The notes beneath the pieces are model-generated. The model ran no database searches and had not been told where the DNA came from. It saw only the letters and a list, made by a program, of their open reading frames with translations. Below are positions 27,618-35,709 of a stretch of DNA of 64,000 nucleotides, piece after piece. Where the stretch lies: NCBI GenBank assembly GCA_947453695.1, contig CANGHW010000009.1, forward strand, positions 18,748 to 82,747, read 5' to 3'. The translations under genes and the position numbers were made by a program. Within the stretch, counting starts at the first letter, position 1; the number at the start of each line of letters is the position of its first letter. This DNA is from Opitutia bacterium (GTDB lineage: Bacteria; Verrucomicrobiota; Verrucomicrobiia; Opitutales; Opitutaceae).

Positions 27618-27977
27618 ATGGCCAAGCGTATGCTGAACGTTGAGTGCGGCGAAGGGCTCCCGCCGGTGGAGCTGTGGCGGGCGTTGTGCGCGAAGCCGCC
27701 GGAGACTTGGCTGCCTCTGCTCCCTCCGCTGGAGCAGCATCACGCCAATGCTAGGCTGACCGAAGGCTCGTTGCGCCTGGAAGCCGTGGAGACGGTCGAG
27801 GGGCGCCCGGCGCTCTTCGCGCTGCATTTTTGCTACGAGTGGACGGCGCAGCTGGGCTGCAGTGACGTGAATTACCGCGATACCGAACGCGCGCACGCGC
27901 ACTTCACGTATGCGAACGGCCGGGTGACGTTGGCGTGGGAAGAGGCGGGCGCCCGCTCGACGGTGGACGAATTCTGA
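27618..27977 (+). CDS. small hypothetical protein
   Basis: A 119-residue protein, MAKRMLNVECGEGLPPVELW, with a GGTGGGAG ribosome-binding sequence 2 bases before the ATG. Its C-terminal half has a strand-rich appearance (LEAVETVEGRPALFALHFCY, EWTAQLGCSDVNYRD, ARAHFTYANGRVTLAWEEAG-like pattern). No signal peptide. I do not recognise the family. Confidence 0.65.
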   Translation: MAKRMLNVECGEGLPPVELWRALCAKPPETWLPLLPPLEQHHANARLTEGSLRLEAVETVEGRPALFALHFCYEWTAQLGCSDVNYRDTERAHAHFTYANGRVTLAWEEAGARSTVDEF

Positions 27978-28114
27978 CCCACTGACGCGAGAGGGGCGGC
28001 GGACGCAGGGAGGGGACGGTGAAGGACGGCGTGCGCGGGCGGCGAAATCGACCTGAGCCGGAAAGTTTGTCCGATTCGGACTTTGGTGCTGTTGATAAGG
28101 TGTATTCCCGCCCC

Positions 28115-29455
28115 ATGAAAAAAATCATCCTCAGTCTCTTGCTCCCCCTGGTCTTGGTCTCGTGGCTCCGCGGCCTGCCGGCCGGGGTGACGAGCATCGC
28201 GTTTTCCACGTCGCAGGCGCAGTTTGCCGCGGGCGACGTTATCACGATTCAGGAAGTGTTCGCCTCCTCGGCCAATCTCGCGCCGGGCGATGTCGTCGTC
28301 GTGCGCGGCACGTATACGCTGCAGAGCCGGGCGGCGGCGATCATCGGACTGAGTTTAACGACCAGCGGTCCGAGTGGACCGACGCCGGTGTCGCCGCTGG
28401 CGCGGAGCCAGATCGCGGCGGGGAGCGGCACGTTTGAGTTGGAATACTCGATCCAGCAAGTGGGCTCGATGCACGTTACCTTTTCGCCGACGACGAGCGG
28501 CTCGTCGTTTGGTGGAGTCTATTTCGCGGGAACGGCGGGGTCGGGCACGCCATCAACGCCCGCGACTCCCTTAACGCCGGTCGTCACGCCGCCGGTGATC
28601 AATCCGGTGGGCGTGAGCAGTGTGCCGTTTGTGACCTCGCAGGCGAAATTCGAAACCGGCGATGCCATCACGATCACGGAGGTGCGCGCTTCGTCACCTA
28701 ATCTGGCGCCGGGCGATGTCGTGGTGGTGCGGGGTTCGTTTGTCCTGCAAAGCCGCACGGCGGCGGTGCTGATGATCAGCTTGACGTCCAATGCGCCGGG
28801 CGCGACGGAGGTGGTGGCGAGCAACTCGCGCATGACGGTCGCCGCGGGCACGGGCACGTTTGAACTCGCTTATGAAGTGAAACAACCGGGGGCGCTGCAC
28901 GTGACCTTCTATCCGGCGGCGGGCGGGTCATCGTTTGGCGGCGTGTATTTCGCCGCGCCGGGGGCAGCGGCCAGCGCGGGTGGGGCAGGCGGGGTCGCCG
29001 TGACGAATCCGACGACGAATGTGGGCAAGCTGGGCAATCTCTCGATCCGCAGTTTGGTGGGACCGGGCGAAGGGGTGTTGGTGGCTGGGCTGACCGTCAC
29101 GGAGCAGGAGCGCTATGTGGTGATCCGTGGCGTGGGGCCGTCGCTCAATGCCTTTGGGCTGAGTAATTTTCTGCGGAAACCGGTGCTGACCGTCTACAAT
29201 GCAAGTGGCGAAGTAGTGGCGACAGCGGGCGGCTGGGGCGCGGCCTACTCCGGTGATCAGCGGGCCGGCATCGTGTTGCTGATGAACTCGGTCGGCGCGT
29301 TTCCGCTGACGGCGGGTTCGGATGATGCCGTGTTGAATCTGCGCCTCTTGCCGGGCGGCTACACGGTGTCGGTCGCGCCGGGCGATGGACAATCGGGCGT
29401 GGCGCTCCTGGAGATTTACGCTTCGTCGACCTTTTCGCTACCCCTCCCGCGTTGA
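28115..29455 (+). CDS. secreted two-repeat protein with Opitutaceae-type C-terminal surface module
   Basis: A 446-residue exported protein with a clear signal peptide (MKKIILSLLLPLVLVSWLRG). Two tandem repeats of about 120 residues follow. Each has TSQA(Q/K)F then GDxITIxEVxASSxNLAPGD, VVVVRG, GTFELxY and GSSFGGVYFA, with a Thr/Pro linker between them (about residues 150-170). The C-terminal module, about 140 residues, begins GKLGNLSIRSLVGPGEGVLV, then RYVVIRGVGPSLNAFGLSN, and ends with a GYTVSVAPGDGQSGVALLEI region. The same module occurs twice at the end of the 37490-40792 protein. It is probably surface-exposed or a sorting domain. A 13-base palindrome (28069-28081) lies 33 bases before the ATG. 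Confidence 0.82.
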   Translation: MKKIILSLLLPLVLVSWLRGLPAGVTSIAFSTSQAQFAAGDVITIQEVFASSANLAPGDVVVVRGTYTLQSRAAAIIGLSLTTSGPSGPTPVSPLARSQIAAGSGTFELEYSIQQVGSMHVTFSPTTSGSSFGGVYFAGTAGSGTPSTPATPLTPVVTPPVINPVGVSSVPFVTSQAKFETGDAITITEVRASSPNLAPGDVVVVRGSFVLQSRTAAVLMISLTSNAPGATEVVASNSRMTVAAGTGTFELAYEVKQPGALHVTFYPAAGGSSFGGVYFAAPGAAASAGGAGGVAVTNPTTNVGKLGNLSIRSLVGPGEGVLVAGLTVTEQERYVVIRGVGPSLNAFGLSNFLRKPVLTVYNASGEVVATAGGWGAAYSGDQRAGIVLLMNSVGAFPLTAGSDDAVLNLRLLPGGYTVSVAPGDGQSGVALLEIYASSTFSLPLPR

Positions 29456-29504
29456 GGAGAGAAATCCCACGGGGCCAGGAGTTTACGCCCGTGCGAAAAA
29501 AATC

Positions 29505-29649
29505 GTGCGGCGATTTGGAACTTTCGCGGACCTGTGCTCTCATAAGAGACAGATCACTTTTCTCCTCCGCCTAGCGGGGGAGAATGGGGTAAGTAAGAAA
29601 GCAATGGACGGGCCGCTTAGGGGTAGGCGGCCCGTCCTCTTTTTTTGCC
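29505..29649 (+). ncRNA. structured RNA element, tandem copy 1
   Basis: About 145 bases, 50 bases after the stop of the preceding repeat-protein gene. The element has a first hairpin (29560-29584), TTCTCC-T-CCGC/GCGG-G-GGAGAA around a 3-base loop, then a linker with AAGTAAGAAAGCAATGG. A perfect 11-bp stem follows, GGACGGGCCGC/GCGGCCCGTCC, with loop TTAGGGGTAG, and then a T run. A second copy lies 210 bases downstream with the same layout. Differences in the terminal stem are compensatory. I do not recognise it as a known riboswitch or sRNA class. Confidence 0.55.
29606..29646 (+). terminator. intrinsic terminator ending RNA copy 1
   Basis: A perfect 11-bp GC-rich stem (29606-29616 with 29627-29637), a 10-base loop, then TCTTTTTTTT. 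It could also end transcription of the upstream repeat-protein gene. Confidence 0.85.
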
Positions 29650-29714
29650 CAGACGGGCGGGCGGAGCCGGACGGGCAATCTACCAACCGGGCGAAAAAGG
29701 CGGAAAAAATGCGG

Positions 29715-29855
29715 GTGCGATTTGGAACAATCAGTGAACCGTGCTTTCGTAGATTCAGATCACTTTTCTCCTCCGCTTAGCGGGGGAGAATGGGGGAAGT
29801 AAGAAAGCAATGGGCGGACTGCTTAGGGATAGGCAGTCCGCCCTCTTTTTTGCCC
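29715..29855 (+). ncRNA. structured RNA element, tandem copy 2
   Basis: Second copy of the element at 29505. The core block from CAGATCACTTTTCTCC to AAGTAAGAAAGCAATGG is nearly identical to copy 1, while the 5' part (GTGCGATTTGGAAC and onward) is conserved less well. Hairpin 1 is at 29766-29790. The terminal stem is GGGCGGACTGC/GCAGTCCGCCC with loop TTAGGGATAG. Against copy 1, three base pairs differ (A-U to G-C, G-C to A-U, C-G to U-A) and all still pair. This is direct evidence of selection on structure. Confidence 0.55.
29812..29851 (+). terminator. intrinsic terminator ending RNA copy 2
   Basis: A perfect 11-bp stem (29812-29822 with 29833-29843), a 10-base loop, then TCTTTTTT. The bases from 29856 to 30136 hold no gene I can support. 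Confidence 0.85.
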
Positions 29856-30136
29856 AAAGGGCAAGGTGGGGAGGGATTTGACCTTCAAAATGACCGAGGT
29901 CGAAACATCTCTCCCCGACTTCGGCGCCGATTTCGGTAAACCGGGGCAGCGTGGTGGCGGAATTACTGCCTCAGCTTTTGGCTCAGTTCCCCTTTGATTC
30001 GAACTCAGCGTGCCCGTCGCCGGGGAAACTCGATGGCAGGTTGGGCAGTAGCAGCCGACGAGTCCGCGGACGACGCGCTTGGCAACGGGCCACACGTGGA
30101 GTCGCGGATCACGGCGGCGGCCAGGGCGCGCGCGGA

Positions 30137-30787
30137 CTAGGCGAGGCCGAGTCGTTGCAACACTTCAGGCGAAGGGCCGGCGAAGGTTGCGATCGGGACG
30201 TTGCCGATGTAGCCGAGGTCTTTCATGCCGGCGGGGGTCGTATAGAAACCGCCGGCGGTGAGGTCGCGGAACTTTTTGAAGAACTCCGCGGCACTCTTAA
30301 ATTCGGCCTTTGCCTTGGGGAGGTAGCAGATGTCCTCGCAGATCGCATTTTTTTGGCGGAGGACGAGATTGGAAAAATCCCCTTGAAAGCGACGTTGCGA
30401 CTCGGCTTCGAGCCAGGCGAGGCCGGTGAGGATGATGGTGCGATCCCGGTCGTGACCGGGGTAGGGGGCGCTAATCCACTCGTCGATGAAGTCGGGCACG
30501 CCGACGGCGGACGCGCTGGGTGATTTGGCGTCGGCGGGAATGATCACGTCGCAAAGGGCCGCGGTGGTGATCCGTTGTTCCGCGGTCAAGGTCAGGGGCC
30601 AAAGGTCGCCCGGCTTGTAGTCTTTGAGCAGGTCCGGATCGGGGCCGTAGCCCTTGGCGGCCGGGGACTTCGCGGGTTCGGCGGCGAGGGCGTCGCGTTC
30701 GAGGACGGCGGCCGCCGCGACGGCGGTGAGCATCCACGTGATCGCGGTGCGACGGTCCATGCGGGCAGGAAGAGGTGCGGTGCTCAT
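30137..30787 (-). CDS. gluconate 2-dehydrogenase subunit 3-like protein
   Basis: A 216-residue exported protein, the small partner of flavin-dependent GMC dehydrogenases. It has an N-terminal MDRRTAITWMLTAVAAAAVL, a twin-arginine-like signal, so translation may begin at that Met (residue 10) or at MSTAPLPAR. The mature part contains LTAEQRITTAALCDVIIPAD, GVPDFIDEWIS, TGLAWLEAESQRRFQGDFS and a closing GGFYTTPAGMKDLGYIGN, all typical of the family. It starts one base after the stop of the GMC gene, so the two form an operon and very likely one complex. A cytochrome c subunit is not adjacent. Confidence 0.88.
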   Translation of the reverse strand: MSTAPLPARMDRRTAITWMLTAVAAAAVLERDALAAEPAKSPAAKGYGPDPDLLKDYKPGDLWPLTLTAEQRITTAALCDVIIPADAKSPSASAVGVPDFIDEWISAPYPGHDRDRTIILTGLAWLEAESQRRFQGDFSNLVLRQKNAICEDICYLPKAKAEFKSAAEFFKKFRDLTAGGFYTTPAGMKDLGYIGNVPIATFAGPSPEVLQRLGLA

Positions 30788-30788
30788 G

Positions 30789-32591
30789 TCAAAGATTTCC
30801 CCGGCGGAGTTCTTCGAGGAGGTAGTCGCTGGCGCGCCAGGCGAGGGCCATGATGGTGAGAGTGGGGTTTTTGTCGGCGTTGGAGCAGAACGGGGCGGCG
30901 TCGGTGAGGAAGAGATTTTTGACGTCCCAGGTTTGGCCGAAAGCGTTGGTGACGGATTTTTTCGGGTCGCTGCCCATGCGGGCGCCGCCGACTTCGTGTT
31001 TCACGTTGCCCCCGGGGCGGATGACCGTGCTCGGATCGGCGGCGGGCGGGGTCCGGACCTTGCCGCCCATGGACTCGATAATAGCTGCGATGCTTTTCTG
31101 CTGGTGGGCGACTTGGCGGAGTTCCTGGTCGGACCATTTCCAGTGGAAGCGGAGCACGGGGATGCCCCATTTGTCCTTCACGGTGGGATCGAGTTCGCAG
31201 AAGCAGTCCTCGTTGGGCACCATATCGCCGCGGCCGCCGAAGCTGATAAACGAGCCGTAGTAGCGGCGGGCGTCTTCCTTGAACGCGCGACCGAAGGAAC
31301 CGCCCGTGAGCCATTCGAGGCCCGACGCGGTGCCGAGGTTGGGCATGCGACGGCCGGTGCTAAACTCGAGGTGATAGCCGCGGGCGAAGTCGAGCTTGCC
31401 GGCGTGTTGTTCGCCGTAGAGCCACCACGGCACATAGACATGGATGCCGCCGGCTCCGTCGTCGTGGGTGGGCGGCAGATTTTCGAGTGCGGGGATCTGG
31501 CCACTGAGAGACGTGGCGACCGTATCCATGATGTATTTGCCCACGGTGCCGCTTGAGTTGGCGACGCCATTCGGGAAGCGCGGTGATTTGGAATTGAGGA
31601 GAATGCGCACCGTCTCGCAGGAGCTGGCCGCGAGGACGACCACGCGGGCGGAGACGCGGCGCTCCTCGCCGGTGAAGCGATCGACGTAGACGATACCGGT
31701 GGCCTTGCCGTTTTCGTCGAGCGTGACCTCGCGCACCATGGCATCCGTGAGGATGTCGAGGTTGCCGGTGGCGAGGGCGGGAGGAAGGTGGACGGTGGGT
31801 GACTGGTAGTTGGCCTTGATGGAGCATCCGCGCCCGCAGTCGGTGGCCCAGAAGCAAGCGGCGCGGGAGCGCATGGCCTCGGCGAGGATGCGCTGGGCGC
31901 GGGGATTGCCGGGGTGGAGTTTGGCGGGGATGTTATCGGCGTCCTGCTTGACGCTGAGGACGGCGCGATGGGCCGAGATGACCGGGATGCCGAGGCCCTT
32001 GGCGCGTTGGCGCGCGAGGAGTTCGCCGGCGCGCATGGCGGGTGGGGGAAGGAGGACGCCGGGGGAAGAGTTGGGGGTATTTTCGAGGCCGTCGTTGTTG
32101 CCGTAGATGCCGACGAGCATTTCGACTTTGTCGTAGTAGGGGGCCACGTCGTCGTAGCTGATGGGCCAGTCGAAGCCGAGACCGTCGCGGCTGTAGCCCT
32201 TGAAATCATAGGGGCCGTTGCGGAGGGAAATACGCCCCCAGTGATTGGTGCGCCCGCCGAGCATGCGCGCCCGCCACCAGGTGAACTGGCGCTTGGGATC
32301 GGACGACGCGTTGGTGAACGGCTCGCCGGGGACATTCCAGCCGCCATCCACGGTGGAATCATAGAAACCGAGATCCTTGTCGGGCGTGCCGGCGGCGCGG
32401 AGGGGCGCCTGGGCATCGGTCTGGAACATGGGCGTTTCCTTCACCGGGTCGTAATTGCGACCGGCCTCGACCATGAGGACCTTGGCGCCAGCCATGGTGA
32501 GCGTGTAGGCGGTTTGGCCGCCGGCGGCGCCGGAGCCGACGACGATGACGTCGTAGGTGGGCTGGGTTTTGCGATTGGTGAGGAAGGGCAT
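30789..32591 (-). CDS. GMC-family FAD-dependent oxidoreductase
   Basis: A 600-residue flavoprotein that oxidises an alcohol or sugar, probably in the periplasm with the downstream small subunit. It starts MPFLTNRKTQPTYDVIVVGS. The FAD-binding GxGxxG is in VVGSGAAGG, and the family motif LGGRTNHWGR follows near residue 115. The C-terminal catalytic region has HEVGGARMGSDP (His) and NPTLTIMALAWRAS (Asn), as in glucose-methanol-choline oxidoreductases. The longer frame to 32678 adds a peptide with no protein character, and the enzyme itself has no signal peptide. It may be exported by piggy-backing on the Tat-like signal of subunit 3. The substrate cannot be read from sequence. Confidence 0.92.
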   Translation of the reverse strand: MPFLTNRKTQPTYDVIVVGSGAAGGQTAYTLTMAGAKVLMVEAGRNYDPVKETPMFQTDAQAPLRAAGTPDKDLGFYDSTVDGGWNVPGEPFTNASSDPKRQFTWWRARMLGGRTNHWGRISLRNGPYDFKGYSRDGLGFDWPISYDDVAPYYDKVEMLVGIYGNNDGLENTPNSSPGVLLPPPAMRAGELLARQRAKGLGIPVISAHRAVLSVKQDADNIPAKLHPGNPRAQRILAEAMRSRAACFWATDCGRGCSIKANYQSPTVHLPPALATGNLDILTDAMVREVTLDENGKATGIVYVDRFTGEERRVSARVVVLAASSCETVRILLNSKSPRFPNGVANSSGTVGKYIMDTVATSLSGQIPALENLPPTHDDGAGGIHVYVPWWLYGEQHAGKLDFARGYHLEFSTGRRMPNLGTASGLEWLTGGSFGRAFKEDARRYYGSFISFGGRGDMVPNEDCFCELDPTVKDKWGIPVLRFHWKWSDQELRQVAHQQKSIAAIIESMGGKVRTPPAADPSTVIRPGGNVKHEVGGARMGSDPKKSVTNAFGQTWDVKNLFLTDAAPFCSNADKNPTLTIMALAWRASDYLLEELRRGNL

Positions 32592-33118
32592 CTTCGGCCT
32601 CGATCGGGGATAACGTTGCAGTGCCGGAACGCGAAACGGGAGGAAGAATGCGATCCATGATGCGCCTGACCGCGTCAAGCGGCATTAAAGCAGATCGGGG
32701 CGCGGAGAATGGGTCAGGCGCGCGAACCACGGGAAGAGCGACGGGCGAAATCCCAGGTCCGAAGGCCGGCAGGCGGGTAAAACGAAGTGGCTGCGAAGGC
32801 CTCTGGGTGCGCTTCGGGTTGAAGAAAGAGGCGATCGCATGGCTGCATCACTTGCTGAGCGTGCCTCGCAAGTGACCGTGCCGCTGGCGGCGGCGAGACC
32901 GCGTGGGACAGTTTCAGCGACGAGACCGAATGGATAGCACTCCTCGCCGATCCAAAAAAATCCACGCCGCTGTGACGGATTAGCCTGTCGTTAGATGCAC
33001 CGTCATTGGCGTCAGACTGCGATCAACGGCTTACGTGATTATCCGAGATGAGAAAGTGGTTGATCGAATCCGGCGAAAACGGGGCGTTCCAAAATGTTAT
33101 GAGGTCGGAAACGGCCAT
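32592..33118. other. intergenic stretch of about 530 bases; no firm gene
   Basis: Upstream of the GMC gene and downstream of hicB. Bases 32859-32970 encode, on the plus strand, a short peptide ending WDSFSDETEWIALLADPKKS before a stop. It reads like the tail of a real protein, but the frame is closed upstream at 32856-32858, so at most a gene fragment remains. The motif CGTTAGATGCAC at 32989-33000 resembles one end of an integron attC site; see rejected items. Confidence 0.35.
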
Positions 33119-33478
33119 TCACGCGTTGGCGATAGCTTCGGCGACGAATTGATTGAGACTTTCTCCGCGGGCCGAAGCTTTGATGGCGGCTTTTTGGTGA
33201 AGGTCGGGCCCTACTCGAACGACGAATTTACCGCTGTAGCTTTTCCCTGCGGTATTCGGAGGCAATTTCTCCTTGTTGGCCAATAAGTCGCTTACGTGTT
33301 CCTCGACGATCTTGCAGACCTCCCCGTAGACCGCGGTCTCGTCCTTGCCGTGGCATCCACCGAAGAACAACCCTGGGCAGCGACCGACGAAACATTGATC
33401 CTCGTCTGACCACTCAACAATTTTGAGATAACGGGCCGCTGCTTCTTTAACAGCATCTTGGTTATTCTTGTTCTTCAT
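33119..33478 (-). CDS. hicB: HicB-type antitoxin
   Basis: A 119-residue antitoxin. The N-terminal HicB fold has YLKIVEWSDEDQCFVGRCPG then LFFGGCHGKDETAVYGEV. The C-terminal part, FVVRVGPDLHQKAAIKASAR then GESLNQFVAEAIANA, is a ribbon-helix-helix DNA-binding domain. HicB neutralises HicA and represses the operon. Its start overlaps the hicA stop by 4 bases, so hicA is the first gene, and the palindrome just before hicA is the obvious operator. No gene follows on the same strand. Confidence 0.92.
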   Translation of the reverse strand: MKNKNNQDAVKEAAARYLKIVEWSDEDQCFVGRCPGLFFGGCHGKDETAVYGEVCKIVEEHVSDLLANKEKLPPNTAGKSYSGKFVVRVGPDLHQKAAIKASARGESLNQFVAEAIANA

Positions 33479-33678
33479 AGCTTTGGCTCCTTCGTGGCAA
33501 CGATCGCTCGTTGCACGTCTTTCTCTTGGTAGTGATGGGCATCTGCCCCAGATTGACCTGAGATGATAACGGTAGTCCCTGTGGCGTGTCTGAATTTCCG
33601 ATGGCTGCTTTTGGTAGGGACTAGCATGAAACCCGCGTGCTCCAAGTCAGCGATGAGTTGACGAATCTTACGCGGCAT
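33475..33678 (-). CDS. hicA: HicA-type mRNA interferase toxin
   Basis: A 67-residue toxin with the double-stranded RNA-binding-like HicA fold: MPRKIRQLIADLEHAGFMLV, then the catalytic-His motif SSHRKFRHATG, and a closing DAHHYQEKDVQRAI. HicA cleaves mRNA when free of HicB. It is the first gene of the hicAB operon. Confidence 0.92.
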   Translation of the reverse strand: MPRKIRQLIADLEHAGFMLVPTKSSHRKFRHATGTTVIISGQSGADAHHYQEKDVQRAIVATKEPKL

Positions 33679-33683
33679 CGCTT

Positions 33684-33697
33684 AGTATCATGATACT
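33684..33697. promoter_or_regulatory. palindromic operator-like site of hicAB
   Basis: AGTATCATGATACT is a perfect 14-base inverted repeat, 5 bases upstream of the hicA ATG. Its place fits a HicB ribbon-helix-helix binding site for autorepression; binding itself is inferred. Confidence 0.6.
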
Positions 33698-34035
33698 GCT
33701 TGTCCAGATGTCAAGCGATGCACTTTTGTGGTGTGGTCGTTTCCTAATCGTTCGTTTGGGAAACACCTCGTTCATCGCCGATTCCTCCTATGACCGGAGC
33801 CGATTTACGCCAACTTGGTCTTGGGGCGAAAGTCCGGCAATTTCATCCACCGAAATGGGGCGGACGTTGAATCTTGCCGGATCAACATGGATTTGCGACC
33901 GAGGTTGATCTTCGCGAGGCTACGAGCTACGACTACCAAAATATGATCCACCGACACTCAGTGGCATAATCAACGTGGGTAAAGAATGAGCATAAACATT
34001 CAACGGTTGCGTCGCCGCTTGGAGGCAGGCGGATA
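33698..34035. other. intergenic stretch of about 340 bases
   Basis: Separates the divergent hicAB and membrane-protein genes. A plus-strand frame at 33690-33908 begins inside the hicAB operator and lacks protein character. CGTTAGGC near 34043 resembles an attC end. I see nothing else. Confidence 0.35.
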
Positions 34036-34932
34036 ATGCGATCGTTAGGCACAGCTGGAGCGATCTTGTTTTCTACGTTGATCGCGATTGTCACGGCGAT
34101 CGTTTGCTTCATTTTTTTCCTCGCACTCGGCTATGCGGTTTTCCTGTTTTCAGGAGGCGTGCAGTTTTTCTGGATCTCGATTTTCGCTCTATGTCCAGCC
34201 GTAAGTATCTTCGTAGGTGTGATGCTTGGCATACGGATTTATCGCCAACTCACCAAAACGAAAATGCCTCAAACCCAACCTCCTCAGCAGACGTTGGAGG
34301 TAGGGTTGACCACGACGTTGTCTGGGCAAAACAAGATGAGGCCCCTCGACTACAAAGACTCCCTGGCGGAACTTAAGCGGCGGGCACTCATTGCAGAAGA
34401 AGAAGAAGCGCAGTTCACGTGGGCGGTATGTTGGATAATCGCGCCGCTTGTAGCGATAAGTGCAGTAGCGGGAGTATTTGTTTTCTTGTCCGCAGCGCTT
34501 GAAAAACGGTTCAGTGGAGGCAGCGCACTTTTGATCGTGTTTAGCCTCTCATGCTTGTTGTTCGCCATCGATAAGATGAAGAAAGCGAAGCGGCAAATGA
34601 CCGCTCTTTACGACGACCTTTCACGGATGTTTATCACTATCAATTTTTTGAATAGAAAGGGATGCGATGCCACTGACATAACGGTTGGCCATTTGAAGAA
34701 TTACGCTAGATCGTCAACTCCCGCACTGGTTGCGGGATTTCTGCACCACTATGCCAACCTACATCCTGAGCTGGTTGAAGAGTGCGCGGCATTTTCAGAA
34801 GAGTTGCCCTGCTCTGCAGTGATTTTCCGCCTTAGATCATACGCATCTTGTCCCAAGCACGCGGAACTCGCAGCGCTTCTTGATTCATTCCGAGGGAAAA
34901 TACATAACTCAAAGTGTTCTGTTGCGCCGTAG
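34036..34932 (+). CDS. membrane protein of unknown function
   Basis: A 298-residue protein in the A/T-richer accessory region. Two hydrophobic helices lie near the N-terminus (GAILFSTLIAIVTAIVCFIF, about 7-35; FFWISIFALCPAVSIFVGVM, about 43-66). Two more lie in the middle (WAVCWIIAPLVAISAVAGVF, about 129-151; ALLIVFSLSCLLFAI, about 161-177). Between them is a basic cytoplasmic loop, and the C-terminal 110 residues are soluble, with several Cys. I do not recognise a family. Base composition unlike the flanking core genes suggests acquisition. The gene lies between two toxin-antitoxin modules. Confidence 0.7.
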   Translation: MRSLGTAGAILFSTLIAIVTAIVCFIFFLALGYAVFLFSGGVQFFWISIFALCPAVSIFVGVMLGIRIYRQLTKTKMPQTQPPQQTLEVGLTTTLSGQNKMRPLDYKDSLAELKRRALIAEEEEAQFTWAVCWIIAPLVAISAVAGVFVFLSAALEKRFSGGSALLIVFSLSCLLFAIDKMKKAKRQMTALYDDLSRMFITINFLNRKGCDATDITVGHLKNYARSSTPALVAGFLHHYANLHPELVEECAAFSEELPCSAVIFRLRSYASCPKHAELAALLDSFRGKIHNSKCSVAP

Positions 34933-35134
34933 CGCGCAACGAGACTCTGGCTGAAGAAGCCCGTCTCGACTGATAGCGCGCTGTGAACCGCGGCTTATGC
35001 GGATTGGGTTAGTCCGAATATGCGTGTTCCAAAAACCACCGAATTCGGCACAAAACGATAACCGGCCCAAAAACGTATGGAGACAGAAACACCGTTCGAC
35101 TTGCGGCGATCCAGGGTCCGCCTCCAAGGGGAAA

Positions 35135-35470
35135 TTAAGCGACCGCCACAGATTGTAGCTTTCGCGGGCGTCCTCCGCGAGCGCCGTTGCGTTTTGCAGC
35201 AAGTCGCTTCGCTTTCGTGCGGACGCTGCCTCCGCGACTTCCGAGCGCAACGGCGGCGTGATTCTTTGGCACCGGCGGCGGCTTTCCAATCTCCTCGTAG
35301 GCATCGAGGGCGAGTTGCAGGGCCGTTTGAATTTCTCGTGCCGCTTCTTCGCGCGTGTCGCCATGGGCCATGATTCCAGGCATATTGAGAACTTGCGCGA
35401 CAAAGCATTCGTCACCCGGCTCCGGGCTATACCAGATTCGGACTTCGTAATCGTTTGAGTCGGTTTTCAT
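35135..35470 (-). CDS. hicB: HicB-type antitoxin, second module
   Basis: A 111-residue protein. The N-terminal HicB fold reads YEVRIWYSPEPGDECFVAQV then LNMPGIMAHGDTREEAAREI. Unlike the first HicB of this window, its C-terminus is not a clear ribbon-helix-helix. It is a basic tail, TKAKRLAAKRNGARGGRPRK, with a GRP AT-hook-like end, which may be its DNA contact. It overlaps the hicA stop by 4 bases. Confidence 0.85.
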   Translation of the reverse strand: MKTDSNDYEVRIWYSPEPGDECFVAQVLNMPGIMAHGDTREEAAREIQTALQLALDAYEEIGKPPPVPKNHAAVALGSRGGSVRTKAKRLAAKRNGARGGRPRKLQSVAVA

Positions 35471-35709
35471 TTTTGATATTTACTGAGTTGATCTCGCACT
35501 TGGCGGACTTGGTAGCTCTTCGCCATTCCGCCGGCATCCTGAAGGTTGATGAAGTCGCGGCCTTCAAACCGAAAGACCCGGTGGCTGCCGCCAGCCTGAC
35601 TGGGCGTGTAACCAAGCCGTCGGAGCAGCAGGCAAAGGTCGTCATATCGAATGTTGGCATCGGCTCTGCCACTCATGACCTTGGTAAGCGTCTTCTTCCA
35701 GTTGCTCAT
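35467..35709 (-). CDS. hicA: HicA-type toxin, second module
   Basis: An 80-residue HicA with LLRRLGYTPSQAGGSHRVFR containing the catalytic His (GGSHR) and a closing YQVRQVRDQLSKY. It precedes hicB in a compact operon. It differs enough from the first HicA in this window that the two modules are not recent duplicates. Confidence 0.85.
   Translation of the reverse strand: MSNWKKTLTKVMSGRADANIRYDDLCLLLRRLGYTPSQAGGSHRVFRFEGRDFINLQDAGGMAKSYQVRQVRDQLSKYQK

Noticed and set aside
30138..32700. Long plus-strand frames opposite the GMC/subunit 3 operon
   Set aside because: Mirror frames of motif-supported genes.
33690..33908. A 72-codon plus-strand frame starting inside the hicAB operator
   Set aside because: Its start lies in the palindrome and its sequence shows no domain; chance frame.
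32989..34060. Integron attC-like ends: CGTTAGATGCAC at 32989 and CGTTAGGC near 34043, beside toxin-antitoxin genes typical of cassettes
   Set aside because: I cannot find the complementary left ends or an attC-type stem at either place, genes point in both directions, and no integrase gene is present. A HattCI or covariance-model scan would settle it.
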